The notes beneath the pieces were generated by a model. It worked only from the letters and a program-made list of their open reading frames with translations, had not been told where the DNA came from and searched no databases. A stretch of 64,000 nucleotides of DNA, from positions 3,186,332-3,250,331 of the forward strand of contig NW_006500357.1 of NCBI RefSeq assembly GCF_000471905.2, written 5' to 3'. Made by a program: the position numbers and the translations under genes. The first letter of the stretch is position 1, and every line of letters starts with the position of its first letter. Source of the stretch: Amborella trichopoda (taxonomy: Eukaryota; Streptophyta; Magnoliopsida; Amborellales; Amborellaceae). Positions 23,440 to 35,268 of this stretch are shown here, piece by piece.

Positions 23440-26400
23440 GAACCCATGGTAGCCCGTTCGATACTCACTGAATTGCTTAAGGAGGTGAGGTTCAATAGAA
23501 CTAACTTCTCTGACCGTAGAAGGAAAATTGGTTGTGTTTCATGAAGATGGTCTATTTCCATGATTGACTCTTATACCACCTAATCACCCCTTAATCAATG
23601 CTCCTCAAGTTGTTAATGATGCATATGAGAATGGCATAACAAAAACCAAAGTGCCATGAATATTATTTTTGCAACCATGAGTGATTCCTTTATTAAGGAG
23701 TATGAGAATTCAGTATGTGTCAAAGATATTATGGAGAGCATGAAAAAGAAATTCGACACACCGAATGAAGCTCAACGGATCATTAGAATGAGGAATCTTA
23801 TATGTTGCAAAATGGATAATCACACCAAAGTGGGTGATCATCTAAGAGAGTTTAAGAGTTGTATAAGAGAGACTAAGAAAGCCAATCACTCATATAATGA
23901 GGTGACACAAAAGATGATGTTTGTGCTTTCGCTCTCACCCTCATGGGAGACCTTTGTGGTGAATTTGATGGCCAAATATGCACCTACAACAGTGGAGGAG
24001 ATTGCATGTTTTATGGAAGAGGAAGAGCAAAGCAGGATGGCAATGGATGGACAATCTTCCATTGTCCATATGGTAAAATCTCACCAACCATCATCTTCTT
24101 CTATTCCCTTACTCATTACTCTTATCTCTTCCTAACTCTTCTATGGTAAATACATATAATGTAGGAGTGATCATGCTAAGAACAAGAAAAAAAAGGGAAA
24201 AGGCAAATGGAAAGGGAAGGGGAAGCAAAAGGGAAAGTCCTACTCCCTTTATTTATTTAGCCCTTACCCTCATAAAACTCATGCTTGCCTATCAAACCAC
24301 GCTAGCCTCCTGCCTTTTATGCCTAAACCACCACCCACACCCATGATGGTAAGGGGGAGGTCGGTTTGGCCCTCAAGCCAAGATTATTCGAAGGTGCAAC
24401 GCTTTAGATGCAAGAAATACGGGCATATCACAAGGTTTTGTAGGTATCCTCCTCCTCCACAAAACCATCATTTTTCTCTTAAGCCCAATACCGGTAAGGC
24501 TCAAGCTAATACTGGTGGAGGACTAAAGAAAGAGAGAGTTTGCATGGTTCATGAGACTTTGATTGCCAATGAGAAGGTGGATGTGTGGGCTCTTGACTGA
24601 GGGGCTATTATCCATGTAAAAAATTCTATGAAGGGCTTTAGAAGGTTTTTTGATGTCAAACCCGGTACCCATAATCTTTATATGGGTGGAAATCAAATGA
24701 AAAGGGTCTTAGAAAAAGGGGACTATGTATTGGAGCTCACTTACGGTAAGACTCTCATGCTTAAGGATACCCTCTATGCACCCAGGATGAGGAAGAATCT
24801 CATCTCGGTTTTCAAGATGAGTAAAGCCGAGTTTGTGCCATGTTCAAGGAGGAAAAGGCCTATGTGCATGATGGTTCTATTAATGGAGACCTTATTTTTG
24901 TAGCCCACGTGGTTCAAGGGCTTTATGAAATTAAAATAAAAAAGGAGTTTGCTTACTTGGGTGATGATTTACAAAATTTTACTTTATGACATTTAAGGTT
25001 AGGTCACATTAATCCATCTAGAATGCATATTATGATGAAAGAATGATTGCTTGATAAAATGAATATCTATTCTCATAATAGATGTAAGGCTTGCCTTAAA
25101 GGAAAGTTGGTAAAGAAGTCCCACCAACAGGTCGAAAGGGTCTCTAGTCTTTTATAACTAATCCACTCGGATGTGTGTGGACCTATGAGTGTGTCTATCA
25201 TGGAGCACACGAGATACTTCATAACATTAGATGACCATTCCCGTTTTAACAAAAGTGAGGCTATAACCAAATTCTAACAATATAAAGTGGAAGTTGAAAA
25301 CTAACTAGGTCGAACCTTAAAAAACCTTAGATCAGATAGGGGTGGGGAATACACCTCCCAAGCCTTCCAAGACCTTTGTGTCCAATATGAGATTGTCCAC
25401 CAAACCACCATGCCTTACTCACCCAAACAAAATGGGGTTGCTGAGAGAAGGAATAGAACCCTAGTTGAGATGGTGTGAAGTACGATGAGTATCGCTAATC
25501 TTAGATTAGAGTTTTGGAGGGAGGCAATTCTAACCGCCACTTATGTCCTTAATCGGACTCCCACCAAAGTAATTCAATCAACTCTTCATGGGCCGACCTC
25601 CCTCAATAAAACACCTCAAGGTTTGGGGATGTTCAGCAGATGTTCTCATACCATCCCAAAATAGGTCCATACGTGATCCTAAAACCATAAAATGTGTTTT
25701 CATCGGATACCCAAGTCATGAGAAGTAATTTAGGTTTTATAACTTCTTGAATCGTAATGTGATTGAAAGCCTTGATTCCCATTACCTTGAAGATGAATTC
25801 CTTGAGAGAGAATCAACCCAAAAGAGAGTAGACTTCCATAAGCTTCAGCTTAACAAAAACATTGAAACCAACCCACGTAGGCGAAGTGAGAGAATAAGGA
25901 GACCACCTACCTTTTTCACTTACCTTGGGGAGGACTATGAGAGAATTAGTGAAGAACCCGATGATGAACCTTATTCTTACCTACATGCCATGTCTTGTCC
26001 GGATCATAAGTTATAGAAGGAAGTCATGCAAGATGAGATAAATTCAATCATAAAGAAATATGTATGGGAGTTAGTCTGATTACCACTTAACCTTAGATTC
26101 ATTGGATGTAAGTAGATATTCAAAAAGAAACTAAACTCCAAAGAGCGTATTGAAAAATACAAGGCAAGACTTGTAACAAAAGGTTTTACTGAAAAGGAAG
26201 GGATAGATTATTTTGACACTTGTTCACCTGTTGCCAATATGCCTTCAATTAGGATGATCATATCCATAGAAGCCTACCTTGACCTAGAATTGCATCAAAT
26301 GGATGTAAAAACCACCTTCTTAAATGGTGACCTAGAAGAGGATATATACATGAACCAACCCAAGGGCTTTGTTGTGAAAAGAAAAGAAAAGTTTGTATAC

Positions 26401-26585
26401 AAACTTAACAAATCACTTTATGGTCTCTAACAAGCTTCAAGAAGATGGTTCCTCAAGTTTCACTAAACCCTGATTAGGTATGAATTCAAACCAAATGAGG
26501 ATGACCATTGTGTATACCATAAGACCAGTGGGACTAGCATTACTTTCATGACTTTATATGTGGATGACATTCTAATACCTAACAG
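23440..26585 (+). pseudogene. Copia-C gag-pol, truncated inside reverse transcriptase
   Basis: Gag (23656-24135) is a 159-residue UBN2-type frame with the MRNLICCKMD... and FVLSLSPSWETFV motifs. The CCHC knuckle at about 24390-24430 (RFRCKKYGHITRFC) has lost its first Cys. In the protease at 24590 the active site reads ALD, stop, GA. A pre-integrase domain follows (24750-25130), then integrase at 25160-25500 (HSDVCGPM, TLDDHSR, YSPKQNGVAERRNR). RT starts near 26040 with QMDVKTTFLNGDLEEDIYMNQP and breaks off right at the YVDD motif (LYVDDILIP) at 26585. The rest of RT, RNase H and the 3' LTR are absent. Gag, protease and integrase carry stops and frameshifts. Confidence 0.85.
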
Positions 26586-26973
26586 TACGCTAGACCACGG
26601 CGGCTATCTTCTTCAAGCACGGCGGCTATCTTCTTCATGCACGGTGGCTATCTTCTTCATGCACGGCGATCAAGCTTACAAGCATTGTGGCTATCTGCTT
26701 CACACACGGTGGTAAAGCTTACACGCACGACGGATATATTCTTCATGCATGGTAGTAAAGCTTACACGCATGGTGGCAATCTTCTTCACGTACGACGGTA
26801 AAGCTTACACGCACGATGGCTATCTTCTCTCTCTTCGTCGGTCTCGTACCGTCGCACGTGTTTACTCGCTTCTTCTGCTTCTTGCTGCTGCACATGACGG
26901 CACCTCATTGTCGCGCACTGTTGTCCTCTTACACTCGTGAACTTTACCTTGCCGAAAAATCTCGGTCCTTACA
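26586..26973 (-). mobile_element. First 388 bp of the Tekay 5' LTR
   Basis: The minus strand starts TGTAAGGACCGAGATTTTTC, matching the start of the LTR at 16583. It carries the same GAAG-rich block and the 43-bp minisatellite, then stops at the junction with Copia-C RT. Together with 13243-20692 it brackets the original Tekay insertion. Confidence 0.8.
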
Positions 26974-27985
26974 ATATCGGACTTAGAATCATTGCCCATC
27001 GAGATGATATGTTCCCTAGCTTTAAGCTCCTTAAGTTCTACAAAGCCGTTTTTGGACCTGGATATGTGCTTAGTGGCCCCAAAGTCCACCCACCAATCAT
27101 CATTAGACACATTAGTTATTAAGCAATCAACCACCATACATGTAGTATTCACGACCTTGGTTGGGTGTTTTGGGTGCTCATTTGTTTTGGCATTCGGATT
27201 TGAAATGTCCCACCTTCTCACAAATAAAACATGTCCCTTTGGGTCTGTTGTGCATAGGCTTTTTGTTTTTATTTTCAAAATTCTAGTTTTCATTATTGTT
27301 CCAAATTTGATAAAGTTTTCTTTTGTTAAAGCATTCTCCTTATTGAGGGTTTTGAGTTTGGGCATGGCGAAGTGCAACAACCCTCCTCGAAGATCTACGA
27401 TCCCCTTCATATTTCAATTCAACAGCAAGATGTTGAAGCATAAGATCCTTGTTGTTCAAAGATAAAGTAGTCACAACAAATTCCAAGAACTAAGCAAACT
27501 ATTCAGTATGGTTAAAACCTGTTGTTGATCATTCAAAGCATAATCTGCACTAATAAGTTGTTTGCCTAGTAAAATCATTTTTCTAACATGTTCAACTATA
27601 GAGTCATTTTCCTTCATCTTAAAAGAATAATACTCTTGAGTCAATACTTTTAAATTACTCATTGAAGTCACCCCAAATTGTATCTAGAATTTATCATAAA
27701 TATCTTTGGTATTTTTAAATTTATCAAAGCTCAATAATAATTCATCATCCATGTTTCTCAAAATTATACTCCTACATTTCTTATTTTCTTGTTCTGAATT
27801 AGCATAAGTTGATTTTTCTACCCTATTGCTAACATCAATGGGCTCAGTAGGAACTTTAGTTGAAATAATATGATCTAAATTTTCAAGCTCTAAGATCAAA
27901 GTCAATATTCTTTCTCATGTATTATAATTTGGCCTATTGAGTCTTTCTATATTCAATTCTAGCTTTTGATCCCTGAATAATAAAA
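26974..27985 (-). pseudogene. Copia-A gag and protease
   Basis: On the minus strand: gag starts in ERLNRPNYNT, LTLILELENLDHIIS and NMDDELLLSFDKFKNTKDIYDKF (27684-27960), continues with YYSFKMKENDSIVEHVRKM (27471-27671), and reaches an intact CCHC knuckle (CFICEKVGHFKSEC, about 27192-27235). The protease at about 27060 has WWVDFGATKHIS, where the usual DSGA is DFGA. The frame runs open to 26974, where the Tekay LTR begins, and is resumed at 13242. At least two frameshifts separate gag from protease. Confidence 0.85.
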
Positions 27986-29091
27986 AATTACAGACCAAGA
28001 AAATTAAATCTCGACTATAGTTACGATCTCACAGGAGGATAGTATTGATTATCAAGAAAGATAGCTCAAGAAAAATTTGCAACAACCGGTGAAGCCTCAA
28101 TGTGGATTAGCGTAATCAACAATTCTTCAACCCCTCTCAGCAGATGAACCCCATATTGCAAGCAAATAGAGTATAAGAGTTTCCAGTATAAAAATTTCTC
28201 TCTCCAGATTTGGGGGGGGGAGGGGGGGAAATAAGTGATACTAACAAAATGGATGATCTCAAAATGGATTAAATAGCAATAAAAAAAAAAAAAGATATAT
28301 GAGAACAACAGAGGAGAATATTGTGTATTATCTCAGAAAAGGGAAAAAATATTGATAGACTAATTATGTTGGTATAAGGATTTAGGGCATCTATAAATAA
28401 TGCTCAATATGGCCCAATATAACAAGTTAAATGAAAACAAATCCTACATGTTAGAGAAAGATGTTGAATATGCAACCCATCACAATGAATTTTAGGCAAC
28501 AAAGAAAAACAATCATCAAGTAACAGTTGCCCGTTGAAGAAAAATAGCCATCCATTGGAGAGAAAAAAAAACAGTCATCGGTTAAAAAAAATCTAACCTC
28601 CCACTCTACTCTTCCTTCTCACTACTCTCTCCCTCTTGAATGGACAAGATCTCTTAGATGGTGATTTGCCAAAAAACAAATCAGAGAAAACCTCTCATCT
28701 GCAATGAAATTTTAGAGAGAGAGGAAGGGAGCAGTAAGTTTTTCCCTTTCTTTATTTTTTTTCATGATAGATTGAGATGATCCGGTATGATCCTTCATAA
28801 GTCTAAAAAAGGGGGTGTTATAGAATGGACAAAAAATGCCCTTATAAAGACTTTTGATAACTAAGCAATAAATTGGAATATAATCATTTATTATGGGCAT
28901 TACAAAGAAATCACTATAGAAGTAAAAGGACCTCAAAGAAATAGCCCAATTTTTATTTTTTATTGACAGAAAGAAATTCTATGTGTATTGATATTTATGA
29001 TAAAGGCCAAAAAAATATTAATAAAAGAATAAAAAGATAACCCAATAAGTTGTATTCGGAAGTCAATTTAACAACCTCTCTCTAACACCGT
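27986..29091 (-). mobile_element. Copia-A 5' leader with degraded primer site
   Basis: No coding domain is seen. Next to the LTR the minus strand reads CGGTGTTAGAGA (29079-29090), which differs from TGGTATCAGAGC at four positions, three of them transitions. I read this as a worn primer-binding site. Poly-G (28205-28228) and poly-A runs are present. Confidence 0.55.
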
Positions 29092-29787
29092 TGTTAGTCC
29101 CAATAAAGAAAATTAATAAATAAATAAATCAAATTAATAAACAACTTACTCGGATCTGTCCTTAAATCAGACAATGGACTTAAGGTTCCATACCAAAACT
29201 ATAGACCAAGCCATCCAAAGAAAGGCTACATTGAAAGTCCTCTTTGTTGAATCTCATGCACCCTTTTTCCATCCTTCTATGTCTCTATTTTACTTGGGGG
29301 GTTAACCTATTTTTATAGAGAACTATTTAGTTTGTAACTCTCACATTCATAGTCTATAAGAGTTGAGATCAAAATATAACTTTTGCCTTAATTCACTTAA
29401 GCGCAGCTAATTAGGATTAACAAGTTATCAGCAAATGTTAATCGTGTGTAATAAGCTAAACCTGTAATTAGTGCACTAATGACTCACATAATAAGATGGC
29501 ATCCAAGCATTCCTATAATTTGATAGAAAATGCATAGAAATTAAATAATTTTGTACATCTATAATATAGAAAAGCAATTATTACAAGGAATCCAAACACA
29601 TCAATGGGTTTTCCCTCCAATGACACTAGGTTTTCGCTCTAGTGCAACGTCTTATAAAAGTTTTAACATGGATCCTAGTATATGGTATTGCCTCATGTCA
29701 ATCACATGGTATACAATCTTGCTTTTGTACTGTTATTGAAAAATAAATTCTCGTGCGAAAATGTCTTGATAGGTCACATTTCCAACA
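29092..29787 (-). mobile_element. Copia-A 5' LTR (696 bp)
   Basis: The minus strand begins TGTTGGAAATGTGACC and ends GGGACTAACA. It aligns with 9372-10047 and shows many transitions and small indels, so the insertion is old. The flanking TGTAA (29788-29792) is the complement of TTACA at 10048-10052, giving a perfect 5-bp target duplication in the element's orientation. Confidence 0.85.
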
Positions 29788-29850
29788 TGTAACGCAATCC
29801 GAATTTTACAACGTTGGACCACCTTTTGTTATCATTTTATACTTGAGATC
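29788..29850. repeat. Host tandem-repeat unit on the other side of Copia-A
   Basis: It contains GTAACGCAATCCGAATTTTA, GGACCACC and TTTTGTTATCATTTTATAC. It aligns with the reverse complement of the units at 10053-10210 and joins them at TTACA if Copia-A is removed. Confidence 0.7.
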
Positions 29851-31382
29851 CAATGTTTCAAACATCGGACTGCTTCGAAATAGGAAATGAGATTGTACCA
29901 AGTGGTCCGATGACTCAAAAATTGAATGGGGGACAAATTTGACAAAAAAAAATTTTTATAAGGGCCCATCCTTCTGAGTAGTAACAGCCTTTTTTGGGGC
30001 CTTTTCGCTATAACAATTTAAAAAACAGGTACCGGCGTAAATTTTCCTTTTTTTAAGCTATATTAATTAACTTCTCACATTCATTCGAAACTTCAATATT
30101 GTTTCTTAACTATGATGAAATCCTTATTATTTTCTTCTCCCTTTCTATTGTATATTTATATACAATTTTCTTACATTCGAAAGATTCTATTAATGTCAAT
30201 ATATTCGAAATGCATCAAATTACTCCTTGCTAGGGCTAATTAGCCACTCTATTTGTTTCAACAAAAATGTAATCCAATTCAAATTTACTCTAGACTCCAT
30301 GGGTAGTTTCTGCGAAACGGGCCTTAGAGAAAATTTGGAGGATAAGATCGATAAACCACCCACTTCATAGATAAATAGAAGCCTTAGTGAGCCTCCTACT
30401 TCTTAGGGCCGAAAGCAAATTAAAATTGGTAAACAATTGGGGGAAGGCCCTGTAAATTTACCTCGTTTGTGTTAATAAAACTTTCTTCAAATATCTTCAA
30501 CTTGTGAGAGATTTCACTAGTAAGCTTCGTAGTAAAAGAGTCATTTTGATCAGAGACATGGGTGTTTGCCTGTTGATCTTCCCATCAAGCTCATGAATTG
30601 ATTCAAGAAGGGAAAGAAGGGATTCACATATTATAGAGAGAAGAAATGAGGATGTGTTTATGCTCCAAATTGCTGGCAGGGGACTTCGCCCCCATCTTGG
30701 TTTCGAGAGCAAACAAATCGATGAGTTGATAGAGTATGGGTCCTATCAAATTACAGTCTAAGGGAAAATCGGGTCCGAAGACCCTATCCCTCTCGGACCG
30801 CAGACAAAGCCGGCTTTCCTCCTATCTTTACCTTGGAACTCAACAAAGAAAGCTTTCAAAAGTGAGTTTGAGATAAAGTAAGAGATTTTAGAAAAATAGA
30901 TTTAAAAAAAGAGCAATGGAAGAGAACCACAAATAAACAACTAAGCTAAGGAGATACAAATAAAAAGGGGTAAAGAATCTAACTACAAAATCCGAGGGAG
31001 TTTAGAGAGAGAAAATGCAAGAGATGGGCATGCTGAACAGAGAGAGAGAGGGATATGCTTGAAAGTAACTGAGATCACTTGGTGAACAGGCTAACGAGTG
31101 AAAGGTTAGCATTCATCACGAGATTCAATTGGATCCTATGGTTAGGGGCTAAAATCACCCCAAACAGGTATAATATACAAGATCATTTCGCTTATATATA
31201 TTTTCTTCTTTTATATTTTGATCTAGACCCAACGGGTTTGAATTGGTCTTGTCAACTTGGGCCTAGCTAGAATCTATTCATATCTCGGTCCTACATGTAG
31301 ACTCACATCAGACTCGACCCAACCCATTTTATAGTGCAGGTTAAATCCTTTCTAAAAAATATAAATGGTCTTATAGCATACA
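29851..31382. other. No assigned gene
   Basis: AT-rich, with a short (GA)n run at 31037-31052. A related copy of the 7480 dispersed repeat lies at about 30980-31190 on the minus strand. No domain is recognised. Confidence 0.5.
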
Positions 31383-31512
31383 ATCTATAAATTAAAATAT
31401 TGTATCACATTTAAAGATGATAAGGGAATGATCTTTACGTATTTTGAATCTATAAATTAAAATATTGTATCACATTTAAAGATGATAAGGGAATGATCTT
31501 TACGTATTTTGA
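31383..31512. repeat. Perfect tandem duplication, two 65-bp units
   Basis: ATCTATAAATTAAAATATTG starts at 31383 and again at 31448. I see no difference between the two 65-bp units, which suggests a very recent duplication or an assembly effect. Confidence 0.9.
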
Positions 31513-32307
31513 ATATATTGGAGTGTATTTAATTTTGGACTATCCACTTTGGAAAGCCTAAAAGTCCTAACCTGTCATGCACTTTTATGTTAACATCCCC
31601 TTTTTGCCCTATCTTTCTCTAACCCCCTTGAAACTATTCTCTTTCTCTCTCTCCCCCTTCAAAGCCTCCCCCTTTCTATCTTTCAGCCATCCAAACTCTC
31701 CCTCTTTCTTTATATCCCTATGGCTTTTACCCATCTCCTCTATGTCATGACAATTCCCTATCTTAAACCATTTTCATCTCCTACACTACTTTTTGTTAAT
31801 CCACACATGCCCCTTCACACACACAATACTCTCCCTCTCTCAAATTCTCCAAGTAAGAGCTTCTTGAATGATCCTGCAAAAAACCACATAAAAGATAACA
31901 ACAAAAACAATGTTATCAGAATTGGACCGGTCACCAAACTAGTTAAGGGTATGAGCTGGTAAAAACCGATATGATTGCTGATTGAACTGGTTTGACTAGA
32001 TTTTAAAAATATAAAAAACAATATGAAAATTAGTTTAAAAATATATAATATATTAAAAAAAAAGTTGCCAAATATATTTAGTCGGTCGAACCAACTAGTC
32101 AGTCTAGTCAAAACTAGTAAAAGATTTATTTTGACTAGTTTAAAACCAAATTCTAGTTTTTTACTCTAGACCAAACTGGCCAATATACCTGTTGGCAATC
32201 CGATCGATCAGACCGGTCCAATCTAGTCTTCATAACTACAACAAAAACCTTCGGCTTGAAATGGGCTCATCTTTAATATTCCCATCAATTTCTCTTTCTC
32301 TCTAGCT
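31513..32307. other. No assigned gene; CT-rich tract and diffuse inverted motifs
   Basis: A CT-rich tract lies at 31600-31720. At 31920-32225 short ACCGGT / ACTAGTCAAA / GGTTTGACTAG motifs recur in both orientations, as in some plant MITEs, but I cannot define ends because the assembly gap follows. Confidence 0.4.
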
Positions 32308-33112
32308 NNNNNNNNNNNNNNNNNNNNNNNNNNNNNNNNNNNNNNNNNNNNNNNNNNNNNNNNNNNNNNNNNNNNNNNNNNNNNNNNNNNNNNNNNNNNN
32401 NNNNNNNNNNNNNNNNNNNNNNNNNNNNNNNNNNNNNNNNNNNNNNNNNNNNNNNNNNNNNNNNNNNNNNNNNNNNNNNNNNNNNNNNNNNNNNNNNNNN
32501 NNNNNNNNNNNNNNNNNNNNNNNNNNNNNNNNNNNNNNNNNNNNNNNNNNNNNNNNNNNNNNNNNNNNNNNNNNNNNNNNNNNNNNNNNNNNNNNNNNNN
32601 NNNNNNNNNNNNNNNNNNNNNNNNNNNNNNNNNNNNNNNNNNNNNNNNNNNNNNNNNNNNNNNNNNNNNNNNNNNNNNNNNNNNNNNNNNNNNNNNNNNN
32701 NNNNNNNNNNNNNNNNNNNNNNNNNNNNNNNNNNNNNNNNNNNNNNNNNNNNNNNNNNNNNNNNNNNNNNNNNNNNNNNNNNNNNNNNNNNNNNNNNNNN
32801 NNNNNNNNNNNNNNNNNNNNNNNNNNNNNNNNNNNNNNNNNNNNNNNNNNNNNNNNNNNNNNNNNNNNNNNNNNNNNNNNNNNNNNNNNNNNNNNNNNNN
32901 NNNNNNNNNNNNNNNNNNNNNNNNNNNNNNNNNNNNNNNNNNNNNNNNNNNNNNNNNNNNNNNNNNNNNNNNNNNNNNNNNNNNNNNNNNNNNNNNNNNN
33001 NNNNNNNNNNNNNNNNNNNNNNNNNNNNNNNNNNNNNNNNNNNNNNNNNNNNNNNNNNNNNNNNNNNNNNNNNNNNNNNNNNNNNNNNNNNNNNNNNNNN
33101 NNNNNNNNNNNN
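32308..33112. other. Assembly gap (N)
   Basis: 805 unknown bases. Any frame spanning it is an artefact. Confidence 1.
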
Positions 33113-34380
33113 ATATTGGAGGTATGTCTAACATTTTCATAGGTCCCCTAAATCCCCATCCCATAAACTCCTATTTTACTTTTTATTTTATCTTATTTAG
33201 ATTTTAATATTTTTTAAATCATTGCTTCAGACTGATCCAGCCTGATATGAATCCTTGATCCAGTGATCCAACAAGCAGTCTATGGAGTAAACGATTCATC
33301 TCTTGGATTTGAATATTCAAACACTAATTTTTGGTTACTCGAGCTAACCCGATGAGTTGGCTCGTCCAGCTAGAAAGAGTTAGTATTGGTTCGGCTAACC
33401 AAGCCAAATTTTTGAACATTGGGTAAAAATAATTTTATATATTTAAAGGGTGTAGATTTTGTTAGGATTTAAGAACCCTCTTAGATGCGGAAACATGAAT
33501 CTCAAAAAATTAGATCCCACCAGTAACATGTACTTATCTTGCTAAAAACAAAATAGGCAAGACTGCGAGCTATAATACTAGAAATAAAAAATAAAACACA
33601 CATTTCACAAGAGCACAAAGATTTACATAGTTCACCTTAAAAAGGCTACATCATACATGCATGGCAAGCAGAAATCCACTATATCAATGAAAGTTACATC
33701 ACATATTTTGGGACACAGAGTTGCCTCTTTAATCATCGACAAAACCTAGTCGAGCAACCCTTTTAAATTCGATCTCCTGACTGTCATCGCCCATCGAACT
33801 CTTCTATTGCACAGCCAAATTACTATCCAAAAAGAGATTCATCTCTATTATACAGTTAAACCACTATCCTAGAAGAGAACTTTGAGAGCAACTAAGATTT
33901 TCTATCACTAGGAAAAATCACCTAAAATCTCTATAGGAATTGTTTTTCTACAATAAAAACTACCTCTTAGTCTAAAGGAGAGCTCTGGTCTCTCCAAGGG
34001 GAGGCAAGGTGACACCATCGTAGGTTTCTCTTCACGGGAAGCTCTCTTCTCTATGGGGAGGACTTGCCCCTGATGCACAGAAGGCCTCTACCTCTCTCTC
34101 TAGAGGAAGCCACATTTCTCATATGGTGTCTCAAATAGGGCATACATATTCTTTCATCTCTTATTTTTATATATAAGATTAGGAATTCCCACAACATAGA
34201 AACTTCTTATAGATGTTACATATATCTCAAAAACCAAGAGATAACCTAGTATCTTAATCTTTTTTTGTTTATATTTGCTTTGGAAAACTTATCAATATCA
34301 ATTTCAATACCAATCACAATCCCACATAATATGAGATTTCCTTATTTTTGGTGATTTTGCATATCACCATATGTAATACA
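33113..34380. other. No gene; possible LTR-like sequence
   Basis: From 33470 (TGTTAGGATTTAAGAACC) there is a segment with ATTTACATAGTTCACC..AAAAAGGCTACATC. This resembles the TTTACGTGGTTC block common in plant Copia LTRs. No primer site, polypurine tract or coding sequence is seen, so this is weak. Confidence 0.3.
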
Positions 34381-34690
34381 TATAAGGTATAAACCTTAAA
34401 CAATCCAAGTAATGCGTGCCTGTAAATTATTCTAAAAGATGTAGTTTTGGTGCTAGAAAATTTTGTGATGACTTAAACATTCTCTTCATCCGTAATCATA
34501 TAATTTAAAGCTCTAAAAGAACGTGTAGATTAGGTAGATATATAAATATTTGAAAATCTTGAAAGTAGATGGTCTAGATGATGCCTTACAATATGCACTA
34601 TTTTCAATACTTGAATGATGCAGTCGAAATGATCGAACTATTATAAGGAGTTGTAGGATCACGGTCGGAAAAATTAGATTAGCATTTATT
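34381..34690. repeat. Diverged single arm of the 37155-37929 foldback family
   Basis: AAATCTTGAAAGTAGATGGTCTAGATGATG and the following ATGCACTATTTT block align with 37321-37375 of the foldback element. The second arm is missing. Confidence 0.5.
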
Positions 34691-35210
34691 TAATTTTTTT
34701 TTTTTTCTCTTTATTTTTTTAACAAGTATTATTTTTCGTAAACTATTTTTAGTTTGGAAGTATTTTTCTTTGTGCATGAGTTTTAAGAGATAAGGTACTT
34801 ACCTCTTGGATATGTGACGTCCTCTTATTCTTTTCTTGCTTTTTTTCTTCTTCTTTTTTTTTTTTTTCCATAGGGAAGAGATTGGATTGTCGGTAAAGAT
34901 AAGTAAGTGTTTCTTTTGGGAAGGAAAATTTGTAAAAGTTATCTTTGAATATGGGACATTAGAAGAGGGGTTTAATAAAAGGAGATGCAACTGTGTTTGG
35001 CAGATGAATTTTTCACTGAACTTGTGGAAAGTGAGTTAGAGAAAGAAAGAAGAGTTGCATCTTTTATTTACTCTTGACGGTGCGTGAGGAGGTCTTGAAT
35101 CTTTGCGTACGTGCTTCTTTTTAATGATTTATCCTTAGTTTTTTATTTATCTCTAAAATGTGGCTGTATTTGTCAGATATCGATAGCCGGCAATTTTTAG
35201 CTGCATCAGG
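34691..35210. other. No gene; leader of the following Gypsy remnant
   Basis: Poly-T tracts (34696-34706, 34853-34867). At 35211-35222 TGATATCAGAAT resembles a worn tRNA-Met primer site, so the sequence before it could be the end of a lost 5' LTR. Confidence 0.35.
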
Positions 35211-35268
35211 TGATATCAGAATGTCAATCAATTCTTTGTGTGATCACAATGCTTATCGATAAGGCAAC

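Noticed and set aside
32223..33164. 313-residue minus-strand open frame
   Set aside because: Almost all of it is the N gap; only a few real codons at each end.
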